A DNA stretch of 64,000 bases, from assembly GCA_001898405.1 (NCBI GenBank), contig MKTW01000011.1, positions 6,801 to 70,800 on the forward strand, read 5' to 3'. Both the position numbers and the translations under genes were made by a program. This DNA is from Sphingobacteriales bacterium 44-61 (GTDB lineage: Bacteria > Bacteroidota > Bacteroidia > Chitinophagales > Chitinophagaceae). Of this stretch, positions 1 to 10,500 are shown in pieces. The notes under the pieces are model-generated. The model saw only the letters and a list, made by a program, of their open reading frames with translations. It did not search any database and had not been told where the DNA came from. The first letter of the stretch is position 1. Each line of letters begins with the position of its first letter.

Positions 1-1
1 C

Positions 2-2671
2 GGCAATATGCGGGTAAACAATAAATGGATGGTCAATAAATATGATTCGCTGAACCGCCCGGTGGAAACCGGTCGTTGGACCAGTTACACTGTTTTTTCC
101 CTTCATCTCACCAACGCCAAACCATCCACCAGTTATCCTATTACTACATCAGGCTATGATCAACTGACCGTTACACACTATGATGATTATACGAGCCTTC
201 CCGGTGGGTTGACCACTACACTGGACAATACAGGTTCTTCAGAACTTTATACCAGCTATAATACTTCACCGGTATATGCACAAGCACTTACCGTAAGTAC
301 ACAAACAGTAGGAATGGTGACCTGGACGGCGACCCGGGTACTGGAAACACCGGATTTTATTTACTCAGTCAACCTGTATGATGGAAAAGGGCGATTGATC
401 CAGACCAAAACCAAGAACAATACTGGCGGTACAGACATTTTCACCACTCAGTACAACTGGGCCGGTCAGCCAATCAAAACCGTGAATAAAACCGAAAAGG
501 CCGGTACCAATGCCCAGACGATCACGGTAGTGAACCGGATGAGCTACGATGATCTGGCAAGACTTTACAAGGTAGAAAAGAAAATAGCGCATAGCGGGAT
601 CAATAGCGGTGCTTTATCAGCCGACTGGATCACCATACTGGAGCAGAGTTACGATGCGATCGGCCAGGTAAACAAAAAAACGATCGGTAATAAAAAAGAT
701 CCTGCTACCAATGCTTATTACTCCACGCGCCACCCCTTGCAGGAACTGGTCTATGATCACAATATCCGCGGCTGGCTGCTGGGCACCAATCGCGATTACC
801 TTACTTCCAATGATCAAACGACTGATGGCAAGCTGTTCGGTTTTGAACTGGGCTATGACAACCTTACTAGCAAAGCCGGCAATAATTTTTCTGCTGCACA
901 GTATAATGGGAACATTGGTGGCATGACCTGGAAAAGCGATGGGGATGATACCCGCAGGCGATACGACTTCAGCTATGACGCAGCCAACCGTTTATTGAAA
1001 GCCGAGTTCAAACAGAATAATACAGGCAGTACCTGGAACAAGACCCTGGTGGACTTTACGGTGCAGATGGGGAACAGTGGCGCCGATGACGGTACAGCTT
1101 ATGATGCCAACGGCAATATCCAAAAAATGAAACAATGGGGTTTAAAACTGACCGGCCCCACCCAGATCGACAACCTGACCTATACTTATCATGCAGGTGG
1201 CAACCGGCTGAAAGCAGTAACAGAATCCGGCACCGGCACCACCGATCACAAATTGGGTGATTTTACGGACAAAAATACATCTGCCACTGATTATGGCTAC
1301 GACCGCAACGGTAACCTGGTCATAGACCTGAACAAGCAGCTGAAGGGGACCGTAGCGCCGAACACCGATATGCTCAGTGGCGGGGCCATCCTGTATAATC
1401 ACCTGAACCTGCCTTACCAGATCACCGTGCGCAATGATGCGGGCACGGCCGATAAGGGAACGATCAGCTATGTATACGATGCAACAGGGGTGAAACTACA
1501 AAAGATCACCACCGAGAATAGCGTCAGCGTGACCTTTAGCGGTACAGCTTATACCACCAACGGCAATATCCAAAAAATGAAACAATGGGGTTTAAAACTG
1601 ACCGGCCCCACCCAGATCGACAACCTGACCTATACTTATCATGCAGGTGGCAACCGGCTGAAAGCAGTAACAGAATCCGGCACCGGCACCACCGATCACA
1701 AATTGGGTGATTTTACGGACAAAAATACATCTGCCACTGATTATGGCTACGACCGCAACGGTAACCTGGTCATAGACCTGAACAAGCAGCTGAAGGGGAC
1801 CGTAGCGCCGAACACCGATATGCTCAGTGGCGGGGCCATCCTGTATAATCACCTGAACCTGCCTTACCAGATCACCGTGCGCAATGATGCGGGCACGGCC
1901 GATAAGGGAACGATCAGCTATGTATACGATGCAACAGGGGTGAAACTACAAAAGATCACCACCGAGAATAGCGTCAGCGTGACCTTTAGCGGTACAGCTT
2001 ATACCACCAATATCACGACTACGACCACTTACTTGAACGGAGTGGTGTTCGAGAGCAAGCAATACTCGGATGCAGGAGTGAACATGGGCTTAGGCTATAC
2101 GGATCGTTTACAGTTCTTCGGGCAGGAAGAAGGAAGGATTAGAGCAGTCAACGATCCCGCCAATCCCAATACGCTGACAGGGCTGGAATACGATTACCTG
2201 ATCAAAGATCATCTGGGGAATGTGCGGATGGTGCTGACCGAACAGGTCAAGCAGGATGAATATCCTGCCGCCACCATGGAAACAGCCCAGGCAGCTACAG
2301 AAAATATGTTTTACAACAACCTGGAAGCGACCCGGGTGAACCGGCCATCAGGGTATACAGACACTTATACTGATCCCAATGATAAGGTAGCCCTGGTAAG
2401 AGGGGACGGCAATAAGATCGGGCCTGCGATCCTGCTGAAAGTAATGGCAGGCGACCGGTTCAATGTGAAGGCGAGTGCCTGGTGGACGGGCAGCAGCAGT
2501 GGAAGCAATACCAGCCCGCTGACCTCGATCGTATCAGCGCTCATCAGCAGTGCACCAGGCGTGAGTGGCGGCAAGATCGGTGTAACAGAGCTGACCAGTA
2601 CGCTCCTCGATCCGCAGGTGAGCCTGTTCCTGGACAATGACCAGCCGGCGGTAAACCCAAAGCCTACCTGA
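2..2671 (+). CDS. RHS/YD-repeat protein, N-terminal part (5' end outside window; broken by frame change)
   Basis: The reading frame is open from the window edge, so the true start lies upstream and the ATG at 8 is internal. The protein carries YD/RHS-type motifs (YDSLNRPV, YDAANRLL, YDRNGNLV, YVYDATGVKL) and the core motif KDHLGNVR. RHS proteins of Bacteroidota are large exported or surface shells that carry variable C-terminal toxins. Residues encoded by 1111-1560 are repeated exactly by 1561-2010. The frame stops at TGA 2669-2671, but the family sequence clearly continues in the -1 frame (AYLNWILFDEQ), so this piece and the next ORF were one gene. The break is either an indel in the AAA run at 2659-2661 or a slip site. 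Assignment as RHS is firm; whether the gene still works is open. Confidence 0.85.
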   Translation, partial: GNMRVNNKWMVNKYDSLNRPVETGRWTSYTVFSLHLTNAKPSTSYPITTSGYDQLTVTHYDDYTSLPGGLTTTLDNTGSSELYTSYNTSPVYAQALTVSTQTVGMVTWTATRVLETPDFIYSVNLYDGKGRLIQTKTKNNTGGTDIFTTQYNWAGQPIKTVNKTEKAGTNAQTITVVNRMSYDDLARLYKVEKKIAHSGINSGALSADWITILEQSYDAIGQVNKKTIGNKKDPATNAYYSTRHPLQELVYDHNIRGWLLGTNRDYLTSNDQTTDGKLFGFELGYDNLTSKAGNNFSAAQYNGNIGGMTWKSDGDDTRRRYDFSYDAANRLLKAEFKQNNTGSTWNKTLVDFTVQMGNSGADDGTAYDANGNIQKMKQWGLKLTGPTQIDNLTYTYHAGGNRLKAVTESGTGTTDHKLGDFTDKNTSATDYGYDRNGNLVIDLNKQLKGTVAPNTDMLSGGAILYNHLNLPYQITVRNDAGTADKGTISYVYDATGVKLQKITTENSVSVTFSGTAYTTNGNIQKMKQWGLKLTGPTQIDNLTYTYHAGGNRLKAVTESGTGTTDHKLGDFTDKNTSATDYGYDRNGNLVIDLNKQLKGTVAPNTDMLSGGAILYNHLNLPYQITVRNDAGTADKGTISYVYDATGVKLQKITTENSVSVTFSGTAYTTNITTTTTYLNGVVFESKQYSDAGVNMGLGYTDRLQFFGQEEGRIRAVNDPANPNTLTGLEYDYLIKDHLGNVRMVLTEQVKQDEYPAATMETAQAATENMFYNNLEATRVNRPSGYTDTYTDPNDKVALVRGDGNKIGPAILLKVMAGDRFNVKASAWWTGSSSGSNTSPLTSIVSALISSAPGVSGGKIGVTELTSTLLDPQVSLFLDNDQPAVNPKPT
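1111..2010 (+). repeat. Perfect 450-bp in-frame tandem duplication
   Basis: Bases 1111-1560 and 1561-2010 appear identical when read line by line, giving two identical 150-residue blocks in the RHS protein. A 12-base stretch, ggtacagcttat, occurs at 1091, 1541 and 1991, the place where the copies would have recombined. Removing one copy restores a normal-looking RHS sequence. The lack of any difference suggests a very recent event or an assembly artefact. Confidence 0.95.
2656..2662 (+). other. Frame-break site; heptamer C CCA AAG fits -1 slippery pattern
   Basis: In the upstream frame the codons read AAC CCA AAG CCT ACC TGA. A -1 shift on the heptamer at 2656-2662 (X XXY YYZ pattern) gives PKAYLNWILFDEQ, which joins the two RHS halves without loss. 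A one-base deletion in the AAA run explains the same observation. No stable downstream stem-loop was identified by eye, so mutation or sequencing error is the simpler reading. Confidence 0.45.
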
Positions 2672-3882
2672 ACTGGATCTTGTTCGACGAGCAGTTCAAC
2701 TATGTGGACAATGGTAATAGCGGGGCAGAGCCGGTGGAGGCCAGCGGTGTGGTCAAGCCATTTAACAAGACGGATATGCCGGTGGACCGGAATGGATATT
2801 TGTATATTTACACCAGTAACGAGACCAGTTACGATGTGTTCTTTGATAACCTGCAGGTGACGCATATAAGAGGGCCGCTGTTAGAAGAAACCCATTATTA
2901 TCCGTTCGGGTTGACGATGGCGGGGATAAGTTCAAAGGCGTTGGAGTTTGGAGGAGTGGAGAATAAGTATAAGTTCAATAGTGGGACAGAGTTGTCAAGT
3001 AAAGAATTTAGTGATGGAAGTGGGCTTGATTGGTATGAATCTTTTTTTAGAGGATATAATCCGCAAATAGGACGATTCCATCAAATAGACCCATTAGGAG
3101 AAATAGCAGAGAATTGGACACCTTATGCTTTTTGCAACAATAACCCACTTAGATATACAGACCCATTAGGATTGTTTTCCGTAGACCCGGAAGGTCCCAA
3201 AGAAACATCAACAGCAGAAAAGCCAAAAGAATTAGGAGGGGTTACTGTTGTGGGGTTTAAAAATCACCCAGCTCCGCCTCCTTCTGGACTCAATACTGGC
3301 TCGCCTGCTGCCTCAGGTGTTGATGCCCGTGTAACTCCCCTTCCTGTTGTGAATCCGAGTCCTACACCAGCACCGAATCCTGTTACAACGCCAACGACCA
3401 CCCCAAGTCCAAGCCCCGGAGGTGGAGTTGCTCCCGTTTTAGGAAGAATAGGAGGGACTATTCTGGCGGTGGTGACACCTACTTATGGGGGGCTTGCATC
3501 TGGTGACTTAAATCCTTATCAGATGCCTAAACCACTGGTAAACCCTCTGCCCAACCCAAATCCTTGGACGGGTCATGGGAATAGCCGGAGAAATACCAAT
3601 CCTCACATTGTGTATGAATATTCTTTTATACCGACAGATGATGAAACTCCTATTTTAAAATATGGCATTTCTGATGAATATCGATACGGTATGGGTAGGC
3701 CCCAATCTCAGTTAGCAGGGTTGCGTGCTCTCTATGGGCCGACTGTAACGCTTAGAATAATAACAAGAACGTTAAATAGGGATCAGGCTTTAAAAATAGA
3801 GCAAAAATTGGTTGATGTGCATCAGATAAATTATAGGCAAATGCCTAGAGAACAATATCGACCTTTGCCAACAGCTCGTTAA
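2662..3882 (+). CDS. RHS core C-terminus with GIY-YIG/URI-like toxin tip (frame-shifted continuation)
   Basis: This is the -1 frame continuation of the RHS protein; the first ATG inside it is at 2680. It holds the RHS-associated core signature (GRFHQIDPLG, YAFCNNNPLRYTDPLGL) near residues 130-165 of the ORF. A Pro/Thr-rich linker follows (about 190-300), then a distinct last 90 residues with VYEYSF, ILKYGIS, an Arg in GMGRPQSQ, a Glu in ALKIEQKLV and a basic end. That order resembles the GIY-YIG/URI nuclease toxins known from polymorphic toxin systems; this is a motif match by eye. From about 2900 onward the DNA is visibly richer in A/T than the RHS body, as is usual for exchangeable toxin tips. 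A candidate immunity gene starts 8 bases after the stop. Confidence 0.7.
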   Translation, partial: AYLNWILFDEQFNYVDNGNSGAEPVEASGVVKPFNKTDMPVDRNGYLYIYTSNETSYDVFFDNLQVTHIRGPLLEETHYYPFGLTMAGISSKALEFGGVENKYKFNSGTELSSKEFSDGSGLDWYESFFRGYNPQIGRFHQIDPLGEIAENWTPYAFCNNNPLRYTDPLGLFSVDPEGPKETSTAEKPKELGGVTVVGFKNHPAPPPSGLNTGSPAASGVDARVTPLPVVNPSPTPAPNPVTTPTTTPSPSPGGGVAPVLGRIGGTILAVVTPTYGGLASGDLNPYQMPKPLVNPLPNPNPWTGHGNSRRNTNPHIVYEYSFIPTDDETPILKYGISDEYRYGMGRPQSQLAGLRALYGPTVTLRIITRTLNRDQALKIEQKLVDVHQINYRQMPREQYRPLPTAR

Positions 3883-3890
3883 AGATTAAT

Positions 3891-4616
3891 ATGAAAACGC
3901 AAATTAAATTGGGTTCAATAGTCCGTCATGGTATTGGTGGCCCGCAATCTGGAGCAATTGCTTTAATTTATGAGTTCTTATTAGGAGAGCTTAATCAGAC
4001 TAGTTATAAATATATAAGCGTAAATCAAATCGGCGATGATCTGGATGAAGTGATCGTAAAAATGCCGGTTGGTCAGATTTATGTGAACGTCCGGTATCCT
4101 GCGGATGAAGATTTTAAAAGTAAGAGTATTGATGAACAAAACAGGATACGACTAGAGATAATGCATACAGGGTTGTTGAGGATCGCCAAACATGAAGGAA
4201 AACTGGATATAGGGCAGTTGGAATCTATAAAGGAAAAAATATTAACGAATAATTTTTCGTTCAGTTTTCTGGTAAAGACGTTTACAAATCCTAGGTCAAG
4301 TTCTTTATCGGCCAACCTGATCATTGAACCTAAGATGGACAGGTTTGATTATTTTATATCAACAGTTGAAAACGGGACTGAAAAATGCAAAGTACTCATT
4401 TATGAAGGAGCTACATCAGTGTACTATTTTGGCTACTTTTTTACAAAAGCGAAGTGGAAAGGCGATAATGAACTTATTATTACCGGGAACAGAAAAGAAG
4501 TAGCTATCCATGTATTGATGGATAAATGCAAAGTTGTATATGAAAGCCTGGCAGAATTATCAGAGACGTCTGCCTTTGAAATATATAAAGCAAACAGTAG
4601 ACCTAAAAATAATTGA
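3891..4616 (+). CDS. Hypothetical protein, candidate immunity protein for the RHS tip
   Basis: A 241-residue protein with no signal peptide or membrane segment, so probably cytoplasmic. I do not recognise a family. It begins 8 bases after the toxin-tip stop codon on the same strand, has the same A/T-rich composition as the tip, and is followed by a small lipoprotein gene. In polymorphic toxin loci this position is normally taken by the cognate immunity gene, which protects the cell from its own toxin. The immunity role is inferred from position only; an orphan accessory protein is the alternative. Confidence 0.55.
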   Translation: MKTQIKLGSIVRHGIGGPQSGAIALIYEFLLGELNQTSYKYISVNQIGDDLDEVIVKMPVGQIYVNVRYPADEDFKSKSIDEQNRIRLEIMHTGLLRIAKHEGKLDIGQLESIKEKILTNNFSFSFLVKTFTNPRSSSLSANLIIEPKMDRFDYFISTVENGTEKCKVLIYEGATSVYYFGYFFTKAKWKGDNELIITGNRKEVAIHVLMDKCKVVYESLAELSETSAFEIYKANSRPKNN

Positions 4617-4677
4617 AGAACCCTTTATGAGATGAGGTATGGACTATAAAAGCATATTCAGAACAGTAAACAGTAAA

Positions 4678-4986
4678 ATGAAGTTTTTACCCTTTTTATC
4701 AGGAGTTGTATTGTTGATATCATGTAAGAAAAATTTAGACTTAAACTATATAAAGTCTAAAACATGGAGTTATGAAAGAGGATTTAAAATAGGGAAGGGC
4801 GATTTTGTTTTGTTTTATAAAAACGACCAACTTTTTGATCTGAAGCATGACACTATCTTTTATAAAGGTGCCCCACGAGCAATAATTACAGATCTGAGTA
4901 AAGAAAAATATACAATGAAGGTAAAATCCATTGATGGAAAAACTATAGGGGAATATAGAAACCCGGAGGAATCTTTAGAGCAGTAA
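4678..4986 (+). CDS. Small lipoprotein, hypothetical
   Basis: About 102 residues from the ATG at 4678; an in-frame ATG at 4639 would add 13 residues. I prefer 4678 because it gives a proper lipoprotein signal, MKFLPFLSGVVLLISC, with the lipidated Cys 16 residues in. The rest (Lys-rich, with KTWSYERGFKIGKGD) resembles no family I know. It lies downstream of the candidate immunity gene in the same A/T-rich stretch, so it may be a second immunity or accessory factor facing the periplasm; this is inference. Confidence 0.55.
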   Translation: MKFLPFLSGVVLLISCKKNLDLNYIKSKTWSYERGFKIGKGDFVLFYKNDQLFDLKHDTIFYKGAPRAIITDLSKEKYTMKVKSIDGKTIGEYRNPEESLEQ

Positions 4987-5026
4987 TGATTCAGATAAAC
5001 AAGTTGGTAACGCATGAGTTACCAAC

Positions 5027-7441
5027 TCAATTCTTCTTATCCTTCTTCCCAAACAACCTCTTCAAAAACCCCTTCTTCTTCGGCTCTTCTACCGGCGCTC
5101 CAATCGGCTTGCTCTCATTCACCACCTTCTTATCCTGCTTATTACTCGTATCCTTCTTCACCGGCTTGTCCTCGTCCACCACCGGCTTTGATTCCGGCCC
5201 GATATACTCATGATTGATATTATAATCCGTTGCTTCACCCACTCCCTGGTCCACACCTTCTGCACCCGGCTCCACCTGCTCTGTTGTCGGGATATCATCC
5301 GCGCTGTTAATATGCAACTGGATATCCGCTGGCTGCACAAAACGGGCATCTTTATCGATACCTAATGTTTTATCTGCATACACTTTCTGGAAAAATTTCT
5401 CCCAGATCGGCATCGCTGCACGGCCGCCATAACCAAGGTTATTTTCAATACGGATAAAGCGGTCGTCACAACCGATCCATACACCGCCGAGCAGTTGAGG
5501 CGTATATCCCATGAACCAGCCATCTGCATTGTCATTGGTAGTGCCGGTCTTGCCTGCCATTTCCACGGCACCGAGACGGGAACGCAGGCCTGCTGCTGTA
5601 CCGAAATCAACTGTTCCCTGCATCATCCTTGCCATGTTGTATGCTGTTGCTTCGCTGACGGCTTCTTTGCGGTTCACGCTATAATCAAAACGTTTGATCA
5701 CATTCCCGTTACGGTCTTCTATGCGGCTGATGAAATAAGGTTTGGTAGAAAAGCCTCTTCCGCCAAAAATGCTGTAGCCCCACATCATTTCAAACAGGGA
5801 AAGATCACAGGCGCCTAATGCAATAGAAGGGAAGGGGTCTACTTTGGTAGGAATATTAAGCCTTCCCAAAAAATCTGCAAATTGTTTAGGACCCACCTGC
5901 TTCATGATAAATGCCGTAGCGCAGTTGCGGGAGCCGGCAAGTGCAGAAGCCATGGTCATGGTCCTGCCGCTGCAACTCTTTGTTGTGGCAGGTACCAATT
6001 GTTTGTTGCCAAAATCCTGTTGCTGGTCTATCACTTCTGTTTCAGGAGTGAATCCTCTTTCTTCCATCGCCTGTGTGTATAGCAAAGGTTTGATGGTTGA
6101 GCCCACTTGCCGTTTGGTGCGCATGTTGGCGTGGTCAAGCTTATAGGTTTTAAAATCAATGCCGCCTACCCAGGCCCTTACTTCACCGGTTTGCGGGTCC
6201 ATTACCATAAAAGCTGTTTGCAGCATCTGGCGATGGTATTTGATAGAGTCGTAAGGCGTCATTACCGTATCCCTTTGCCGGTTGCTGTTCCAGGCAAAGA
6301 TCTTCATCGGTGTTTTTTTGTAGAAAGTGGCTTTGATCTCTTTATCGCTAAGGCCGTCTTCTGCCATGTTTTTCCAGCGGTCGCTGGCTTTCATGGCTGC
6401 TTCCAGCACGTTCTCGTGATCTTTCCAGATGCTGCCGGTCTTTAGTTTGGACTGTGCCATCAATGCTTTTTGCAGGTTGGGCATGTGCGAAGCCACGGCT
6501 TCTTCTGCATATTCCTGCATGCGGGGATTGATGGTGGTATAGATCTTCAATCCGTCTTTATAAATATCGTAAGTGCCGCCATCGGGCTTTTCAATTGTCT
6601 TTAATGCATTCTTGACCTCGTCTCTCAGCACTTCGCGGAAATATGGAGCATAACCATTGTTCTCATCCAGCTTGCGATAGTTCAGTTTAATGGGCAGCGC
6701 TTTTAAGCGGGCGCCTTCTGCTTCACTGATTTTGTTATTGGCCACCATTTGCCCGATCACCACATTGCGGCGGTCAAGCGCTGCTTTGGGATTGCGCATG
6801 GGATTGTAGGTGTAATTGGCTTTCAGCATACCCACCAACACAGCGGCTTCTTCCACTGCAAGCCTGTCGGGCTCTTTCTGGAAAAATGTACGGGCAGCAT
6901 TGCGGATACCATAGATATTGTCGCCAAAGGGAACCGCATTCAGGTAGAGCGTGATGATCTCTTCCTTAGTGAAATTCCTTTCCAGTTTAATGGCAATGAT
7001 CCATTCCTTTATCTTTTCCACTCCTCTTTGCAAGGAGTTGCGGCTACCTTGCCCCAGCAATGCTTTGGCTAATTGCTGCGTGATGGTGCTGCCGCCACCC
7101 TGGCGGCCTGCGGTGAACACAGCACGAAGTGTGGAGCGGGTATCAATGCCGGCGTGATCATAAAAACGTTCGTCTTCTGTTGCTACCAGCGCATTGATCA
7201 CATTGGGGGAAATATCACGATATTTCACATTGCTGCGGTTGCCACGCTCGGTATAATACTTTCCCATCAACGTACCATCGATAGCATACACTTCGGAAGC
7301 CTGTTGAATAGAGGGGTTTTCCAGTTCCTGCAGCGAAGGCATTTTACCAAATACGCCAAAATTGGCCAGCAGGATCAGTAAAACAAGCGCCCCAAATCCA
7401 CCAAGAAAAATAAACCAGAAGATGCGAACGGATTTTTTCAT
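5027..7441 (-). CDS. mrcA: Penicillin-binding protein 1A (bifunctional transglycosylase/transpeptidase)
   Basis: An 804-residue class A PBP that polymerises and cross-links peptidoglycan at the outer face of the inner membrane. It has a short cytoplasmic N-terminus and one membrane segment (about 7-30). The GT51 domain has EDERFYDHAG with catalytic Glu at 89 and GGSTITQQLAKALL near 117. The transpeptidase domain has SxxK at 448-451 (STIK), SRN at 504-506 and KTGT at 631-634. The last 60 residues are a Lys/Asp/Glu-rich tail. All catalytic residues are present, so it should be active. No partner gene is adjacent. The symbol follows the usual PBP1A naming. Confidence 0.93.
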   Translation of the reverse strand: MKKSVRIFWFIFLGGFGALVLLILLANFGVFGKMPSLQELENPSIQQASEVYAIDGTLMGKYYTERGNRSNVKYRDISPNVINALVATEDERFYDHAGIDTRSTLRAVFTAGRQGGGSTITQQLAKALLGQGSRNSLQRGVEKIKEWIIAIKLERNFTKEEIITLYLNAVPFGDNIYGIRNAARTFFQKEPDRLAVEEAAVLVGMLKANYTYNPMRNPKAALDRRNVVIGQMVANNKISEAEGARLKALPIKLNYRKLDENNGYAPYFREVLRDEVKNALKTIEKPDGGTYDIYKDGLKIYTTINPRMQEYAEEAVASHMPNLQKALMAQSKLKTGSIWKDHENVLEAAMKASDRWKNMAEDGLSDKEIKATFYKKTPMKIFAWNSNRQRDTVMTPYDSIKYHRQMLQTAFMVMDPQTGEVRAWVGGIDFKTYKLDHANMRTKRQVGSTIKPLLYTQAMEERGFTPETEVIDQQQDFGNKQLVPATTKSCSGRTMTMASALAGSRNCATAFIMKQVGPKQFADFLGRLNIPTKVDPFPSIALGACDLSLFEMMWGYSIFGGRGFSTKPYFISRIEDRNGNVIKRFDYSVNRKEAVSEATAYNMARMMQGTVDFGTAAGLRSRLGAVEMAGKTGTTNDNADGWFMGYTPQLLGGVWIGCDDRFIRIENNLGYGGRAAMPIWEKFFQKVYADKTLGIDKDARFVQPADIQLHINSADDIPTTEQVEPGAEGVDQGVGEATDYNINHEYIGPESKPVVDEDKPVKKDTSNKQDKKVVNESKPIGAPVEEPKKKGFLKRLFGKKDKKN

Positions 7442-7550
7442 ATTTGAATGAGTTGTTATTCTTATTTGCTTGCGGAATATGAATTAGAAATATGTTGCTT
7501 TGCAACCTGCCAATCTACACACTTTGTGTCTCGAAATTAGCAAAATCAAG

Positions 7551-10500
7551 TTAAAACTTGCCCGGCACCATTTTCTCCAGGAACTGCATATAAGCATTGA
7601 TATCCTTACTGCCTTTCAGCACGTCCAGGTTCTTGTCGGTAATGATTGAATATGTGTATTTTCCGCCTTTCAGCCAGGGCACGATCTCACTGGAAGTTTT
7701 GGGTTTTGTCTGATCAATATAAGCGATCGCTTCTGCTGCATTTTTGAAAGGGCTGATCAGCAGCAAACGGTTATCATTGTCTATTTCCACCAGTTCCGCC
7801 TGCATGTTTTTATTGAAATAAGTATCCCTGTTGTAGCGGTAGAACGCATTTCTCGCTTCATTCACAAACACCGGGTCTACCTTATTCAAAATGATGACCA
7901 CGTAATGCGGAGTTTCTGCATTAAAGCTGAACGGACTGCCGGAAGGCACAGGCTGCTGTGTGATCAGTGTGCTGTCTTTTGCCACCGCCGTATCCTGCAC
8001 AGCCAGGCTGTCCTGGGAAATTTTGATATTCTTTTGCACCATGCCGGGAGCTCCCTGTGATGGAGCGTTTATTCCAAGACTGTCTTTGGATGATGGCAAC
8101 TTAATATCAGGCCTTACCATCGATGGCGGCTCACCTGCTTTTGGAACAGGTGCTGCTGCAACAGGTTGTGTTTTCTGTGTAGTGTCTTCTGCCGGCATAT
8201 TGATCACCATATTGCGCAGTTCTTCTTCTATCTCTTTCCGGCGGTTCAATACATCCAGCAATGTTTTGGCTTTTTCTGAAAGCGGATGACCAGCGAACTG
8301 TGCGATAATATTGTTCAATACCTTTTTGGCTATACTGTCTTCTCTTTGTTTAACATAATACACGGCTTCGATATACAACAATTGCGGTGTCCAGTAATTG
8401 GGGCCATAGATACTATCGGCTGTTTTTTTCTTTGCTACGGCATCAGTGAAACTTCCTTCAATAAACAGGTCGTATATTTTTTCATACAACCTGGTCGCTT
8501 CCTCTTTCGGGCCTTTGGCCTGGGGATCTTTACCGGTGTTAATGATTGTGGTGTAATTGCTCTGGCCGAATTGCTGGCTCATTTGTTTTTTGATGGCTGC
8601 AGCTTTCTCTGTTTCTCCCTGTTTGTTGTAACAGAAATACAGGTTGAATAAAACCTCATCCATCCTGGGTGATTGAGGGAAGCGGGTGCGTAATTCTTCG
8701 AGAATGGCTGTGCCGCGTGCACAATCTTCCAACTCCTGGATAAATGCGCTGCCCATATCGAACAGGGCAGTCCGGATGGAATCATTAGATTGTTGCAGTT
8801 TTTCCGGTGTCAATGGAATGCGTTCATACAGGGCATCAAAAGTGATCTCTGTTGCGGCATTGGCTGCTGAATCTTTCCCGGATGCTCCGGCATCGGAGGC
8901 GGGCGATGCATTATTACTGATTGCAGCCGACACGGCAGCACTCCTGCGCCAGTTGTCGGTATTCTTACGCGTGCCCCATTTGGAACGGAAGTCGTTGAAC
9001 CCTTTTTGCCTGGTCCCTGAATTATAAAAATACCAATCCCCTTTTTTTTCTGAATCGCCAAACAGGGAAGTGGCTGGCTGGCTGGAAACAGAAGCTCCTG
9101 AGGAAGATCCGCCTTCGTCTTTCAATCCTTGCTGCTTGCGCAATTGCTTTACGATCTTTTTGACCTTATCCTTTCTGTCATCTTCTGAAAGTGCGGCAAG
9201 CGCCTGCAGGCTGTCTTGCCGTGCAATGACTTCTGTGAAATCAGCCAGGCGGAAGGACAGGCGTTTTCTGCCGGCGACCGCTTCAGGGTTCTCAATAGAG
9301 GGGTCATCTATTTGCAGGCTGTCATAAAAATTAGCACTCTGGCGATACAGCCCTCTTTCAAATGATAATTCAGCCATTTGCAAAAACAGCCGGTTACGAA
9401 GAGGGGAGTTGTGTGAAATATATTTTGTGCCGCGAGTCAGCATTTCCAAAGCCCCTGTCGTATTATTCCTTTCCAGTTCCATCTGCGCCGCCATATAATA
9501 AATGATATCGCGGTAATCGCTGTACTTATCCCTTTTTGCCATTTTGGTAAGCGTGGCAATATTACTGGCGATATAATCTTTCTGGTTTTCATCCCTGTTC
9601 ACCCTGATGCTGGCCAGCCGGGCATAAATATCCATCACGGGATCGGTAGTATGACTGATCGCTTTTGCATACCATTCGCCGGAAGCATTGAATTGCTTAG
9701 TGGTTTCATATAGCTGCCCAAGCAAATATTCCCATCGGGCTTTTTCCTGCTTATTGGTAGCATTGCTCAATGCTTTTTCGAGATGGGTGGCAGCACTGTC
9801 CCACATCTGTTGTTTATAAAACAAAAATGCCTGCACTTCTTCCAGGTCGTTGTGCAAGCGGGCAGGGAATAATGTATCGTTCTTTAGTGCCTGGATCAGC
9901 GTTGAGGCATCAGAAAAGCGGTTTTGCGCCAGGTAATTCCGCACCTGCCAGATGAATGCATCATTCCGGCTGGGTGGCCGGGAAAAGACCCGGCGGGTAA
10001 AGCTGTTTTTTTCTTTAGTGGAAATACTGAGTGCGTTATTGCCATCACGTGCGCTGCCGATGGTTTTATAATACCCGTCGTTTTCCTTTTCAGCAAAAGC
10101 ATAGTTGATGAACTGGAACATCAGGTAGGCCGAATCGAATTGCTTTTTGAGATAATAAGAAGCGCCCCAGAGCAGGTAGAGGTTATCGGCCCAGTCGTTG
10201 CGCAGGTCATGCAGGGCTATACCGCTCTGCACTTTATAGGAAACGGAATCCAGCTGGATGCTGTCGGCAGCCGTCATGTCGAGGCTGTAGTTGTAAAAGG
10301 GCAGGAGCTGGGAATAATCATCTCTGAAAGAAGCTTTTGCCCGGGCCAACACATCATTCAGCTTATTATTTGCGTTAAAGAAGTAGTTGTAATGGGTGAT
10401 GGTGTTCTGGATGAACCGTCTCGGCCCTTTGATCTTTTTGTCGGTAGGGGTTTTCTCGGCCCGCAGGATACGGTTCTCAAACTCCTTTGGTTTTTGAAAA

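Noticed and set aside
1142-1852. Two identical antisense frames (1142-1402 and 1592-1852)
   Set aside because: They are shadows of the duplicated RHS segment; identity comes from the duplication.
4986-5217. Plus-strand frames opposite the PBP1A tail
   Set aside because: They are the complement of the Lys-rich tail of PBP1A, giving Ser/Pro-rich nonsense.
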